Shown here: positions 52,763-61,856 of the stretch, in pieces
Layout: each line of letters opens with the position of its first letter
How positions within the stretch are numbered: the first letter of the stretch is position 1
Source of the DNA: Anderseniella sp.
GTDB lineage: Bacteria > Pseudomonadota > Alphaproteobacteria > Rhizobiales > Aestuariivirgaceae
DNA length: 64,000 bases
Assembly: GCA_028289645.1 (NCBI GenBank)
Contig: JANQOK010000023.1
Coordinates: forward strand, 124,001-188,000
Reading direction: 5' to 3'
Program-made: the position numbers and the translations under genes
The notes under the pieces: model-generated
The model's database searches: none
What the model saw: only the letters and a program-made list of their open reading frames with translations
What the model was told of the DNA's origin: nothing

Positions 52763-55072
52763 ATGACCGAGCGTTATGATTTCGAAAATCTATCTCCGAT
52801 TGAGTTCGAGTCGCTCTGTACTGATCTATTGAGCACGGACACTGGCTTCCGTTTTGAACGATTTTCTGAAGGTCCAGATGGTGGGATCGATGGCAGACAC
52901 AGCTCCGCAAAAGGCAACATTATTCTTCAAGCGAAGCACTATAAAAATAGTAGTTGGGAGGATTTAAAATCTGCAGCAAGGCGAGAAAGCCAAAACGTTA
53001 ATGGGCTCAACCCAACCGAATACTATTTTCTAACGTCGCAGCGATTGAACCCCGCTCGCAAAAATACACTAATGGAATGTCTGGACCACAGCTCTGTTGA
53101 GGCCGCCAATATTTGGGGACGGGCCGAAATTAATGATCGGCTACGCGTCCATGGTAAAGTGGAAAAACGGCATATAAAACTCTGGCTTTCAAGTGCTGCT
53201 GTTCTTGAGCATGTGTTAAATAACAATATCGCTGTTTTCACGGAGGCAACCCAAGACGAGATTGAACGAATTCTCAAGGTGTTTGTAGTCAATCCTAGTC
53301 TCCAGAAGGCAGCAAAAGTTCTCGAAGATCGACACTGCCTGATTGTTTCCGGTCCTCCAGGCGTTGGGAAAACCACACTAGCCCAGGTTTTAGCAGCGGA
53401 ATATTGTGAGGAAGATTGGGAACTTGTCGCAGTCAGCACGATAAAGGATGCGCTTGATGCTTTTAGTTCTGATGGAATGCAAGTTTTTGTTTTTGATGAT
53501 TTTTTAGGAAAAATCAAACTCGATCCTCAGTCGTTGGCAAGAGATGAAGGGCGAATTGCACGTTTCATCGACATGGTGGCAAAGCGAGGAAACAAAAGGT
53601 TCATTCTCACCACTCGTTCTTATGTATTCCAAGCCGCTCGCCACATTTCTGAAGCTCTGGACGAGGAACATATCGATCTGTCAGAGCTGGTGCTTGATCT
53701 GGAGGCATATAACCGAGAAATAAAGGCGAGAATTTTGTATAACCACCTTTATCATTCCGAAATTGATGAAGACGCTATCAGCTCGCTTCTTTCCTCGGGA
53801 CATGTCCAGAAGATAGTCGATCATCCAAATTATATGCCACGGATCATCCAGTGGATGACAGATCATCTACGTGTCAAAGATATAGAGCCGTCGCAATATC
53901 CGAAACGCTTCGTTGAAACGCTAAATCATCCACACAAGATTTGGGAAAAGGCTTTCAGGAAGCATATCAGCCCTCAAGCTCGGTTGCTGCTTGTTTGCAT
54001 GTATTTTTCAGAAACCGAACGTTTCCCGAACCCGGGAATTAACTCTGAAAAACTTAAACCATTTTTTGACCAGGCCATTCATAAATCTGACCAACAGAGT
54101 TCAGATAATTTCAATGAGCGCCTATTTGAGGAAACTCTCAGAGAGGTGAAATCTTCCTTCATTGTCGTGGACGGCGGGCAGATAAACTTTATAAACCCCT
54201 CTGTATTGGACTTCCTATCTAAAGAAGTGGATAACTTGCGCGTCCTCGAATTGCTTTCATCAGCCGTGGTTAGAGTTGACGTCGCAAAATCTCTGTGGAG
54301 CGCTGCAAACAGGCGGTTCAAAGACCAGCCCACCACGCTTAAGAAAATCGCCAAGTCTATGCAGAAGGCTATTCAGTCAAACAACGTCACCGGACATATG
54401 CCGCTGCACGAACTTGCCGATTTGATTGGTGAATTGCTGCTTGTTGCGAACGAATCCAAATTTTTGATGTTTGTTCGGCAAGGCGGCTTGAAAAGTACTT
54501 TTTGGACAAATGAAGTAGAACTAATCTCATTGGTTGAGGATCTTGAAGAGGGGCGATTTCGAAAATTTCCGCATGCTTCCGCATATGCCAGATTCCTTCG
54601 CAGCCAATTATACAACTACGTGGCAAAGCGGGAGTACCTGCTTGAGCTTGATGAGATTGCGACCTTGGCTGAAAGATTGTCTGATAGCGTTTTAGAGTTT
54701 GCCGACGGATTTTTCGATTGTTTCAAAGAAGCTGCGCAAGAATCTATAGAAGCTCTCGATCCAAGCTATGAATCTCCTGATAGTCGGGAAAGCGCGTTAG
54801 GTGATTGGCTTGATAAAATTGAGACAATAGAAATGTATTTTCCGGAAGTGGTCGATAGTTGGAAAAAGCACGAAATTGAAGAGATATTGTATGGCTATGA
54901 ACAGCGTGCGGAACAGGAAATGGAACATTATCGTGATGAACGTCACCTCACTCGTTCTTCCGCTAGCAATAACAAAGCTGAAATGAATGAACGTTCTTCA
55001 ACGCGTGGATCGCAATCAATGTTTCCAGACAGAGATCTGGGTGCAATGTTCGCGTCTTTGAAGAAATCATAG
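52763..55072 (+). CDS. Mrr-like nuclease fused to an nSTAND3-type NTPase
   Basis: A 769-residue protein. Residues 10-65 are an Mrr/REase-like PD-(D/E)xK domain: helix with E16, D43 in GPDGGID and Q56-A-K58 in ILQAKHY. Residues 190-330 are a STAND-type NTPase: Walker A GPPGVGKTT (197-205), Walker B VFVFDDFLG (241-249) and sensor LTTRSYVF with R285. The FDDFLG wording points to nSTAND3. The remaining 430 residues are helical with no clear TPR or WD repeats and end in a charged, disordered tail. Such proteins act as phage sensors that cut DNA once triggered (Avs-like). Codon use is AT-rich. ATG 52763 has a weak ribosome site. Confidence 0.82.
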   Translation: MTERYDFENLSPIEFESLCTDLLSTDTGFRFERFSEGPDGGIDGRHSSAKGNIILQAKHYKNSSWEDLKSAARRESQNVNGLNPTEYYFLTSQRLNPARKNTLMECLDHSSVEAANIWGRAEINDRLRVHGKVEKRHIKLWLSSAAVLEHVLNNNIAVFTEATQDEIERILKVFVVNPSLQKAAKVLEDRHCLIVSGPPGVGKTTLAQVLAAEYCEEDWELVAVSTIKDALDAFSSDGMQVFVFDDFLGKIKLDPQSLARDEGRIARFIDMVAKRGNKRFILTTRSYVFQAARHISEALDEEHIDLSELVLDLEAYNREIKARILYNHLYHSEIDEDAISSLLSSGHVQKIVDHPNYMPRIIQWMTDHLRVKDIEPSQYPKRFVETLNHPHKIWEKAFRKHISPQARLLLVCMYFSETERFPNPGINSEKLKPFFDQAIHKSDQQSSDNFNERLFEETLREVKSSFIVVDGGQINFINPSVLDFLSKEVDNLRVLELLSSAVVRVDVAKSLWSAANRRFKDQPTTLKKIAKSMQKAIQSNNVTGHMPLHELADLIGELLLVANESKFLMFVRQGGLKSTFWTNEVELISLVEDLEEGRFRKFPHASAYARFLRSQLYNYVAKREYLLELDEIATLAERLSDSVLEFADGFFDCFKEAAQESIEALDPSYESPDSRESALGDWLDKIETIEMYFPEVVDSWKKHEIEEILYGYEQRAEQEMEHYRDERHLTRSSASNNKAEMNERSSTRGSQSMFPDRDLGAMFASLKKS

Positions 55073-55217
55073 CAAAGTCATCTGTACTTGCGCCTATCTT
55101 ACGCCGCACCCATGGTCCGCTAGCCAGCGCTTGACCAGAATCGCGATAAGATCACGATAGGCAATCTAATATAGTTGAGTAGTTCGATTATGTCGTCTAA
55201 ATTAATGAAAATTCATT

Positions 55218-55997
55218 ATGGGTAGAACTGAAATGATATTTGAAAGATCAATTCTGTCTCGAATAATGCCTTCCAGCGTTCCCAATTTTGCTGAACCGGA
55301 ATTTAGATACGCAAATGGGGTCGAGATGTGGGATAGAGAATACAGCTCTCTAGCAACAATACCCTCATCACATAGATCACAACCGTCACATGCTGTGAAA
55401 CTTTCACTTTCCTCGCTCCGATTGCGACAGGGGTCTGCAGTGGACCTTGGGTGCGGGAACGGACGGAATGCCAAGTTCCTTGCGAAACTTGGGTTTGAAG
55501 TAAGCGCACTTGATTTTTCAGAACGCGCTCTAGATTTGACACAACACCTGATAGCAAATGAAAACACAAGACTAGACATAACACCAATCCTTCATGACAT
55601 CCGGGATGGCTTGCCATTTCGAGATAGTGAGACAGATCTTGTTTTGGATGCTTATTGCTTGTGCCATTTTATAGATGAAATTGGATATAAAAAGGCTCTT
55701 GATGAGGTGTCGCGAATTTTACGGCCAGGTGGAATATATTTGAAAATACACTTGGATTCTTCAGACGATTACTATTTGCAGAGATCGATTGAAAAACGAT
55801 CATTTGGACACATCAGTTACGATCCGGCAAATCAATTCCTGAAACGGCACTACGGCGCGGAAAAACTTCATGACGAACTAAGAAGTAATTTTGATCTTAT
55901 GCGTGTTTGGAGGGTTAGATTTGACGATGTTGTTAGGGGAGCAAAGGTGAGCAGAAGCGTTTTTGCCATCGCTCTGACGCGAAAGCCGCATGAGTAA
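55218..55997 (+). CDS. Class I SAM-dependent methyltransferase
   Basis: A 259-residue methyltransferase. Motif I is AVDLGCGNGRNAKFLA (75-89), followed by FEVSALDFSERAL, a motif II-like DGLPFRDSETDLVLDAYCLCHFID, and SRILRPGGIYLKIH. It resembles small-molecule methyltransferases (TehB/UbiE-like), with no DNA methylase catalytic motif (no NPPY or PC). It is AT-rich like its neighbours. The last eight bases overlap the next membrane protein gene, so the two are surely co-transcribed; the NTPase gene ends 145 bases upstream. Confidence 0.85.
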   Translation: MGRTEMIFERSILSRIMPSSVPNFAEPEFRYANGVEMWDREYSSLATIPSSHRSQPSHAVKLSLSSLRLRQGSAVDLGCGNGRNAKFLAKLGFEVSALDFSERALDLTQHLIANENTRLDITPILHDIRDGLPFRDSETDLVLDAYCLCHFIDEIGYKKALDEVSRILRPGGIYLKIHLDSSDDYYLQRSIEKRSFGHISYDPANQFLKRHYGAEKLHDELRSNFDLMRVWRVRFDDVVRGAKVSRSVFAIALTRKPHE

Positions 55998-56676
55998 CGG
56001 TCGTAATTTCGACCCGTCTACCGGGCAGTTTATCGATCCGATGTTTGCTGTAATTATCGCTGCAGCCATATCCGAAACTGTTGTTCAGTGGGTTACAACC
56101 GGACCTGCGCCAAGCATTTTTGAGATCAGCGTGGTTTCAGTAGGCTATGTCAATCTGCTCTTGAGCTGGTTTGGGTATCACAAATCAGTTTTAAAAAAAC
56201 CGATTAGAGGAAGTTTGCGATTTATAATAACTGTGATTCTTCTTCCTTTGTATTTGTTGACAATTATTTTATTCGCAGGAGATTTTTTTGTTATTTCAGC
56301 AACTTATTTTCTTATATTTTTTCTTTGGACTATTTGGGAATATTTCAAAGGAATCGAGCATGGCGAACGTAAAGGTTTCTGGAATCTGCAGTTCAGGACA
56401 TTTAACATAATAATTTACTCAAGCACTATTTTACAGATGGGATTTTTTTATTTTTCTGGATTCATGGCAAATTATGTTTCTAAAGCTACGCTAGATTGGA
56501 GTTGTCTCGCTGCAGTTGCCTTCTCCATTGTTTTTTTGCGTGTTTCTAAGAGTGCGAAGCGGACGGATACTCCCGCGGGGCGCATACGTTCTGAGTTTGG
56601 GTCCTTGTTCTTTGGAAGCGCAAATACCGAACAAGCCAATCCGAGCGTCGAAAACAAAATCGGAACTGAGACATAA
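55990..56676 (+). CDS. Multi-span membrane protein of the island
   Basis: A 228-residue protein with about six predicted membrane helices (starting PMFAVIIAAAISETVVQWV) and a soluble C-terminal tail of about 40 residues. The region FLWTIWEYFKGIEHGERKGFW between helices is polar and holds aromatic and acidic residues. No family is recognised. It starts eight bases inside the methyltransferase gene, which fixes the start at 55990 and indicates linked function. Confidence 0.65.
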   Translation: MSNGRNFDPSTGQFIDPMFAVIIAAAISETVVQWVTTGPAPSIFEISVVSVGYVNLLLSWFGYHKSVLKKPIRGSLRFIITVILLPLYLLTIILFAGDFFVISATYFLIFFLWTIWEYFKGIEHGERKGFWNLQFRTFNIIIYSSTILQMGFFYFSGFMANYVSKATLDWSCLAAVAFSIVFLRVSKSAKRTDTPAGRIRSEFGSLFFGSANTEQANPSVENKIGTET

Positions 56677-57092
56677 TTTTCAAAAGCAAACCCGTCTTGG
56701 GAGTGCATTCTGGGAAAACATGCCGTTTCAGGCTGCAGGCTGATAACATCAGAGCAAAAACCTCTGACGAAAGTCTTGGTCTCTGGAGGTTGTGGCAATT
56801 GGACCATTCCACCGGCGTTTAAGAGTTTTGGAACCGGCAGCCTTATGGAACACGCCAATTGGAGCCGGCATATCTGGTAGCAAGTGAATTGGAGTTACCA
56901 TCTTTCCGACATAGAATTCTCCATGCCTGTGGCGGTATATTGGCTTTTGGGTTCCACAATGCTGTGAAAGCCTCCAGTGTTATGGTAGCAGCACTGGACG
57001 AAGTTCCGCTCGGTCGCAAGACTGTCAAAGTCTCGCATGCCAATTGTTTGCAGGATTTTGAGACAATTGGCCTTGGTTTCTGAATTCAGTCC
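56677..57092. other. Intergenic region at the right edge of the island
   Basis: Nothing assignable. Composition returns to GC-rich within it. A frame on the - strand (56843-57043, about 66 residues) begins TVLRPSGTSSSAATITLEAFTALW and could be a gene relic, but no family is recognised. No direct repeat with the left edge was found. Confidence 0.4.
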
Positions 57093-57590
57093 TTAAGGCT
57101 GAACGACCAGCCAAGCCTCTTTGAAAGTGTGCTCCTCCAGGTTCCCACCGTCCCCAATACGATCCACCACAGCAAACAGCGCATCGTCCACCAGCGGTGT
57201 CAGCACGCCGTGCCAGGTGTCGCGGTGGTAGTTCACGCCCTGGCCGGGTCTGGTGAGGAAGGCAAGGGGTGTGCCGGGCTTGCCGCTGTCGTCCGCTGCG
57301 ACGATTACCATGAACGGGTCGGCGGACATGGGCAGGAAAGCCTGGGAGCCCAGCGGATGGCGCTCCATCAGGTCGAGGGTGTAGGGCAGGGTGTGGGCTT
57401 TTGAGCGGAACAGGCTTATGCCTGCGCGCGCGCCTTCGCCTGTGAAATCCAAGTTGGCGAGGTCGTGGAAGCGGCCGCAGAGGCCGGCGTTGATGATATT
57501 GTCGGGCTCGCCCACGGCCTCCAGCACGTCGCCGAACGGGGCGAAGCTTTCAGCCGTCAGCGGTTGCAGGACGATGCGGCGGTCGCTCAT
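57093..57590 (-). CDS. allA: Ureidoglycolate lyase
   Basis: A 165-residue protein that splits ureidoglycolate into glyoxylate and urea. It begins RRIVLQPLTAESFAPFGDVLE and has ISLFRSKAHTLPYTLDLMERHPLGSQAFLPM, FLTRPGQGVNYHRDTWHGVLTPL, typical of AllA. ATG 57590 overlaps the AllE stop by four bases; the open frame extends further, but that part belongs to AllE. It is the last gene of the puuE/uraD-allE-allA operon. Confidence 0.92.
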   Translation of the reverse strand: MSDRRIVLQPLTAESFAPFGDVLEAVGEPDNIINAGLCGRFHDLANLDFTGEGARAGISLFRSKAHTLPYTLDLMERHPLGSQAFLPMSADPFMVIVAADDSGKPGTPLAFLTRPGQGVNYHRDTWHGVLTPLVDDALFAVVDRIGDGGNLEEHTFKEAWLVVQP

Positions 57591-58420
57591 GTGGCGTTGC
57601 CCGTCAGCGTCATATGGCGGTTGACGTCCTTGTAGAGCAGATAGCGGAACTTGCCCGGCCCGCCGGCATAGCAGGCCTGCGGGCAGAAGGCGCGCAGCCA
57701 CATGAAGTCGCCGGCCTCGACCTCGACCCAGTCCTCGTTGAGCCGGTACACCGCCTTGCCTTCCAGCACATAGAGCCCGTGCTCCATGACATGGGTCTCC
57801 AGGAACGGGATCACCGCGCCGGGCTCAAAGGTGACGATGTTGACGTGCATGTCGTGGCGCACATCATCCGGGTCGACGAAGCGGGTCGTGGCCCACTTGC
57901 CGTCGGTGTCGGGCATCGCCACGGGTTCAACGTCATGGTCACTGGTCACGAAGGCCTCGGGTACGTCGATGCCGTCGACTTTCTGGTAAGCCTTGCGGAT
58001 CCAGTGGAAGCGCACCGGGGCTTTCGATGTGTTGTGCACCTGCCAGTTGCTGCCGGGCGGGATGTAGGCATAGCCGCCTGAGGTGAGCGAGTGTGCGGCG
58101 CCGTCAACGGTCAGGGCGAGTTCGCCGTCGACCACGAACAGCACGGCCTGGGCGTTAGGCTCAGTTTCCGGCCGGTCGCTGCCGCCGCCGGGTGCGATTT
58201 CAGCGATATACTGCGAGAAGGTCTCGGCAAAGCCCGACAGGGGCCGCGCCAGCACCCAGAACCGTGCACCGGTCCAGTGCGGCAGGTTGCTGGTGACGAT
58301 GTCGCTCATCACGCCCTTGGGGATGACCGCGTAAGCCGTCTTGAACACGGCGCGGCCGGTGAGCAACTGGCTCTGCGGCGGCAGGCCGCCGGTGGGCGCA
58401 TAGTAGGTGGCATCGGTCAT
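57587..58420 (-). CDS. allE: (S)-ureidoglycine aminohydrolase
   Basis: A 277-residue bicupin that converts ureidoglycine to ureidoglycolate and ammonia. It begins with TYYAPTGGLPPQSQLLTGRAVFKTAYAVIPKGVM, the usual AllE opening. Metal-site wording in the second cupin is VNIVTFEPGAVIPFLETHVMEHGLYVLEGKAVYRLN, then WLRAFCPQACYAGG and YLLYKDVNRHM. The start overlaps the stop of the upstream gene and its stop overlaps the allA start, each as ATGA. Confidence 0.93.
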   Translation of the reverse strand: MTDATYYAPTGGLPPQSQLLTGRAVFKTAYAVIPKGVMSDIVTSNLPHWTGARFWVLARPLSGFAETFSQYIAEIAPGGGSDRPETEPNAQAVLFVVDGELALTVDGAAHSLTSGGYAYIPPGSNWQVHNTSKAPVRFHWIRKAYQKVDGIDVPEAFVTSDHDVEPVAMPDTDGKWATTRFVDPDDVRHDMHVNIVTFEPGAVIPFLETHVMEHGLYVLEGKAVYRLNEDWVEVEAGDFMWLRAFCPQACYAGGPGKFRYLLYKDVNRHMTLTGNAT

Positions 58421-59832
58421 GGCAGCATGTCCTTCAGACGTAACAGGGCGATCCGTTCAACCTGGCGGCAGGCCTCGGCGAACTCGGCATCGGGCTCGTG
58501 GCTGATGCGCTGCTCGAAGGCTTCGAGGATGCGGGCCTTGTCGAGGCCCTTGACGGCGATGATGAACGGGAAGCCGAAGCGCGCCAAGTAGCCGTTGTTG
58601 AGCTCGGTGAAGCGCTCGCGCTCGGCATCGGTCAACGCATCGAGCCCGGCACCGGCCTGCTCGCGGGTGGATTCCTTGGTGAGCCGCTTGGCGGCGGCGA
58701 GCTTGCCGGCCAGGTCCGGATGGGCCTTGAGGACGTCGAGCTGTTCGGTCTCACCGGCGAGGCGGAATTGTGTGCGCAGGGCGGCGTGCAGGCCGTCCGC
58801 GGTGGAGTTGGCCGGCCCGATGCCGGCATCGAAAGCGCGCTCGGCAATCCATGGCGAATGTTCGAACACGCCACCATAAGTATCGACGAATGCCTGCTTG
58901 TCCATGTGCCACGGCTCGACGGTGGCCTCCGGCGGCGGGTGGTGCTTGTGCCAGTGCTCGGCAATCTCGATGCGCCGGGCAAACCAAACCCTGTCGTGGG
59001 ACTGGGCATACTCGATGAAGCGCTTCAGCGCGGCGGCCCTGCCGGGCCGGCCGACGAGGCGGCAGTGCAGGCCGATGTTCATCAGCTTCGGCGCGCCTTC
59101 GAGGCCCTCGGCATACAGCATGTCGAAGCTGTCTTTCAGATAGGCGAAGAACTGGTCGCCGGCATTGAAACCCTGCGGCGTGGCAAAGCGCATGTCGTTG
59201 GCGTCGAGCGTGTAGGGGATGATGAGCTGGTTGCGCCCGGCGTGGCGGCGCCAGTAGGGCAGTTCGTCGGCATAGCTGTCGGATACATAGTCGAAACCAC
59301 CTGCCTCGGTGACTAGGTCGACGGTGTTGGTGGAGCAGCGCCCGGTGTACCAGCCGCGCGGGCGCTCTCCTGTGACGGCGGTGTGGAGCGCTATAGTCTG
59401 GTCGAGATGCGCCTGTTCGTCCTCGCGAGAGAAATCCTTGTAGTCGATCCATTTCAGCCCGTGGCTGGCGATCTCCCAACCGGCGTCCTGCATGGCCGCA
59501 ACCTGCTGCGGCGAGCGGGCCAGCGCCGTGGCGACGCCGTAGACGGTGACCGGTACGTCGAGCTGAGTGAACAGCCGGTGCAGCCGCCAGAACCCGGCCC
59601 GGGCCCCGTACTCATAGATGGATTCCATGTTCCAGTGGCGCTTGCCGGGCCAGGGCGTGCCGCCGACGATCTCCGACAGGAAGGCTTCCGACGTGGCATC
59701 GCCATGGGCGATGCAGTTCTCGCCGCCTTCCTCGTAGTTGAGCACGAACTGCACCGCGATGGCCGCGCCATCCGGCCAGTCTGCAACGGGCGGGGTGGCT
59801 CCATAGCCCAAAAGATCGCGGTCATAGGCCAT
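58417..59832 (-). CDS. Allantoinase PuuE fused to OHCU decarboxylase UraD
   Basis: A 471-residue fusion. Residues 1-300 are PuuE, a polysaccharide-deacetylase-fold allantoinase that hydrolyses allantoin without metal in relatives: YGATPPVADWPDGAAIAVQFVLNYEEGGE, ASHGLKWIDY, GWYTGRCSTNT, IPYTLDANDMRF. Residues 310-471 are UraD, which decarboxylates OHCU to (S)-allantoin: FVDTYGGVFEHSPWIAERAF, the catalytic KAHPDLAGKLA and GFPFIIAVKGLDK. The fusion joins two successive steps. It is first in the operon and divergent from uraH. Confidence 0.93.
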   Translation of the reverse strand: MAYDRDLLGYGATPPVADWPDGAAIAVQFVLNYEEGGENCIAHGDATSEAFLSEIVGGTPWPGKRHWNMESIYEYGARAGFWRLHRLFTQLDVPVTVYGVATALARSPQQVAAMQDAGWEIASHGLKWIDYKDFSREDEQAHLDQTIALHTAVTGERPRGWYTGRCSTNTVDLVTEAGGFDYVSDSYADELPYWRRHAGRNQLIIPYTLDANDMRFATPQGFNAGDQFFAYLKDSFDMLYAEGLEGAPKLMNIGLHCRLVGRPGRAAALKRFIEYAQSHDRVWFARRIEIAEHWHKHHPPPEATVEPWHMDKQAFVDTYGGVFEHSPWIAERAFDAGIGPANSTADGLHAALRTQFRLAGETEQLDVLKAHPDLAGKLAAAKRLTKESTREQAGAGLDALTDAERERFTELNNGYLARFGFPFIIAVKGLDKARILEAFEQRISHEPDAEFAEACRQVERIALLRLKDMLP

Positions 59833-59869
59833 TTTTCAACGCTCCGGGTCGCTTCGGCTTCACTTTGGA

Positions 59870-59882
59870 TTACAGTTGTATA
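59870..59882. promoter_or_regulatory. Candidate operator in the divergent purine catabolism region
   Basis: TTACAGTTGTAT contains the small palindrome TACA-GT-TGTA about 40 bases before the PuuE/UraD start. The whole intergenic region (59833-60023) is AT-rich with TATATTG near 59924. The sites could control both operons, but no regulator gene is in the window. Confidence 0.3.
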
Positions 59883-60023
59883 GAAAAGAAATGGCCCGTA
59901 TTTTCAACTTTTTCTTGAAAGAGATATATTGAACAACCCCTACCGCTGCGATGGCGATGGCTTGATAGTTGCCGGTCAAGCCCCGCCAAAGAAGGGCATC
60001 GGAAGGTGACAGGAGGAAACCGG

Positions 60024-60383
60024 ATGAATGCCGCCACAAGCGCCGGGCGTATTACCACCCACGTGCTGGACACCGCAGCGGGCAAGCCCGCGGCCGGGCT
60101 GAAGATCGATTTCTACCGTCTCGACGGTGACGCGCGCGAGTTGCTGACGTCGGTTGCCACCAATGATGACGGGCGCTGCGACGAGCCGCTGCTGGCTGGC
60201 GACGCCATGACGGCGGGCACCTTCGAGCTGGTGTTTCATGTCGGCGACTATCTTGGCCGGGGCGATGATGTGGCGTTCCTGGACGAGGTGCCGGTCCGCT
60301 TCGGCATTGCCGATCCTGCCGCCCACTATCACGTGCCGTTGCTGGTGTCGCCGTTTGGCTATTCCACCTATCGGGGAAGCTAG
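60024..60383 (+). CDS. uraH: 5-hydroxyisourate hydrolase
   Basis: A 119-residue transthyretin-related enzyme that hydrolyses 5-hydroxyisourate to OHCU. Active-site motifs are [14 protein letters not shown] (His), [10 protein letters not shown], and the C-terminal [18 protein letters not shown] with the YRGS tetrapeptide that defines HIUases. AGGAGGAAA lies right before ATG 60024; a GTG at 60006 in the same frame is less likely. The next gene begins directly after its stop, so they are co-transcribed with xdhAB. Confidence 0.95.
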   Translation: MNAATSAGRITTHVLDTAAGKPAAGLKIDFYRLDGDARELLTSVATNDDGRCDEPLLAGDAMTAGTFELVFHVGDYLGRGDDVAFLDEVPVRFGIADPAAHYHVPLLVSPFGYSTYRGS

Positions 60384-61856
60384 ATGGCCAAGGTCCGAAA
60401 CAGCATCCGGTTCCTGCTCAACGACACGGTCGTCGACCTCGACCGTGTCGCGGCATCGGACACGCTGCTGGACTTCCTGCGCCTTGAGCAGCGCCTGTGC
60501 GGCAGCAAGGAGGGCTGCGCGGAAGGCGACTGTGGCGCCTGTACGGTGCTGGTCGGACGGCTGGCGGACGGCGAGCTGAGATACGAGACCGTCAATGCCT
60601 GTATCCGCTTTGTCGGCTCCCTCGATGGCTGTCACGTGGTGACAATCGAGCATTTGCGCGGAGCCGATGGCGGCCTGCACCCGGTGCAGCAGGCCATGGT
60701 GGATATGCATGGCAGCCAATGCGGGTTCTGCACGCCGGGCATCGTCATGTCGCTGTACGGCTTGTGGATGAGCAACGCCAAGCCGTCCAATGCAGACATA
60801 GAGACAGCGCTGCAGGGAAACCTGTGCCGCTGCACCGGGTATGAAGCGATCATCCGGGCTGCGCTGGCCGCGGCGTCTGCCGGCGGCCAGGCCCAGGATG
60901 TGCTGGTCAGCGAGCGCGACAAAGTCACGGCGACGCTCAAGGACCTGGCGGACGGTGCGCGGGTCGAGATGGGCGAGGGCGACAGCTGGTTCTTCGTGCC
61001 GGCTTCCGTGGATGACCTGGCCGACATCCGCGCGGAAAATCCTGACTCGACCATCGTTGCCGGGGCCACCGATGTGGGCCTGTGGGTCAACAAGGACATG
61101 CGCCGCATTGCACCGGCGATCTTCATCTCGCATCTCGACGAGCTGCACCGCATCCAGGAGACCGAAACCGGCCTGAGCATCGGCGCCAGCGTCACCTACA
61201 CGGAATTCCAGAACATGGTGGCGACGCACTTCCCGCAGATTGCCGGGTACTGGAACCGCATCGGCGGCGAGCAGGTGCGAAACATGGGCACCGTCGGTGG
61301 CAATGTCGCCAACGGCTCGCCGATCGGCGACACGCCGCCGGTGCTGATCGCGCTCGGCGCCAGTGTGACGCTGCGCAAGGGCAAAGAGCAGCGCACGGTC
61401 GCGGTCGAGGACTTCTTCATCGACTACGGCAAGCAGGACCGGCAGCCGGGCGACTTCGTCGAGGCGCTGCACATTCCGTTCCCCGCCGAGGATGCACTGT
61501 TCGCCGCCTACAAGGTGTCGAAGCGGCGCGATGAGGACATCTCCTCGGTGGCGGCTGCTTTTCACATCAAGGTTGCCGACGGCAAGGTCGCCGACGCGGT
61601 GATCGCCTATGGCGGCATGGCGGCGACGCCGAAGCGGGCATCAACGGTTGAGAGCCTGCTCACCGGCAAGCCCTGGTCGGCGCAGACGGTGGCCGACGCA
61701 CAGGCAGGCTTTGTGGACGATTTTACCCCGATCGGCGACTGGCGGGCCTCGGCTGAGTACCGGGCGCTGGTGGCGCGCAAGCTGCTGACCCGGTTCCTGC
61801 TGGAAACCACGCAAGGCGCCGATGACACCATGCTGCGGCGCGAGGCGGTGGCATGA
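60384..61856 (+). CDS. xdhA: Xanthine dehydrogenase small subunit (Fe-S/FAD)
   Basis: A 490-residue subunit. The plant-type 2Fe-2S cluster uses C39, C45, C50 and C53 (LCGSKEGCAEGDCGAC). The second cluster is in QCGFCTPGIVMSLY and NLCRCTGYEAI. The FAD domain has TIVAGATDVGLWVNK and GEQVRNMGTVGGNVANGSPIGDTPP. Xanthine is oxidised to urate with transfer of electrons to NAD+. The start follows the uraH stop with no gap, and the stop overlaps the xdhB start by four bases. Confidence 0.95.
   Translation: MAKVRNSIRFLLNDTVVDLDRVAASDTLLDFLRLEQRLCGSKEGCAEGDCGACTVLVGRLADGELRYETVNACIRFVGSLDGCHVVTIEHLRGADGGLHPVQQAMVDMHGSQCGFCTPGIVMSLYGLWMSNAKPSNADIETALQGNLCRCTGYEAIIRAALAAASAGGQAQDVLVSERDKVTATLKDLADGARVEMGEGDSWFFVPASVDDLADIRAENPDSTIVAGATDVGLWVNKDMRRIAPAIFISHLDELHRIQETETGLSIGASVTYTEFQNMVATHFPQIAGYWNRIGGEQVRNMGTVGGNVANGSPIGDTPPVLIALGASVTLRKGKEQRTVAVEDFFIDYGKQDRQPGDFVEALHIPFPAEDALFAAYKVSKRRDEDISSVAAAFHIKVADGKVADAVIAYGGMAATPKRASTVESLLTGKPWSAQTVADAQAGFVDDFTPIGDWRASAEYRALVARKLLTRFLLETTQGADDTMLRREAVA

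Larger units (their letters stand above)
51073..57092. other. AT-rich genomic island with defence-type genes
   Basis: Between the SnoaL-like gene and the purine catabolism operon the DNA is visibly richer in A and T than everything around it, with AAA/ATA/TTA codons common. It holds four genes, all on the + strand: a coiled-coil membrane protein, an Mrr-nSTAND-type NTPase, a methyltransferase and a multi-span membrane protein. No integrase or transposase remains, and no flanking direct repeats were found by eye. This indicates horizontal transfer into a housekeeping region. Confidence 0.7.

Noticed and set aside
59976..61565. 529-residue frame opposite uraH/xdhA
   Set aside because: Antisense shadow of two well-supported enzymes.
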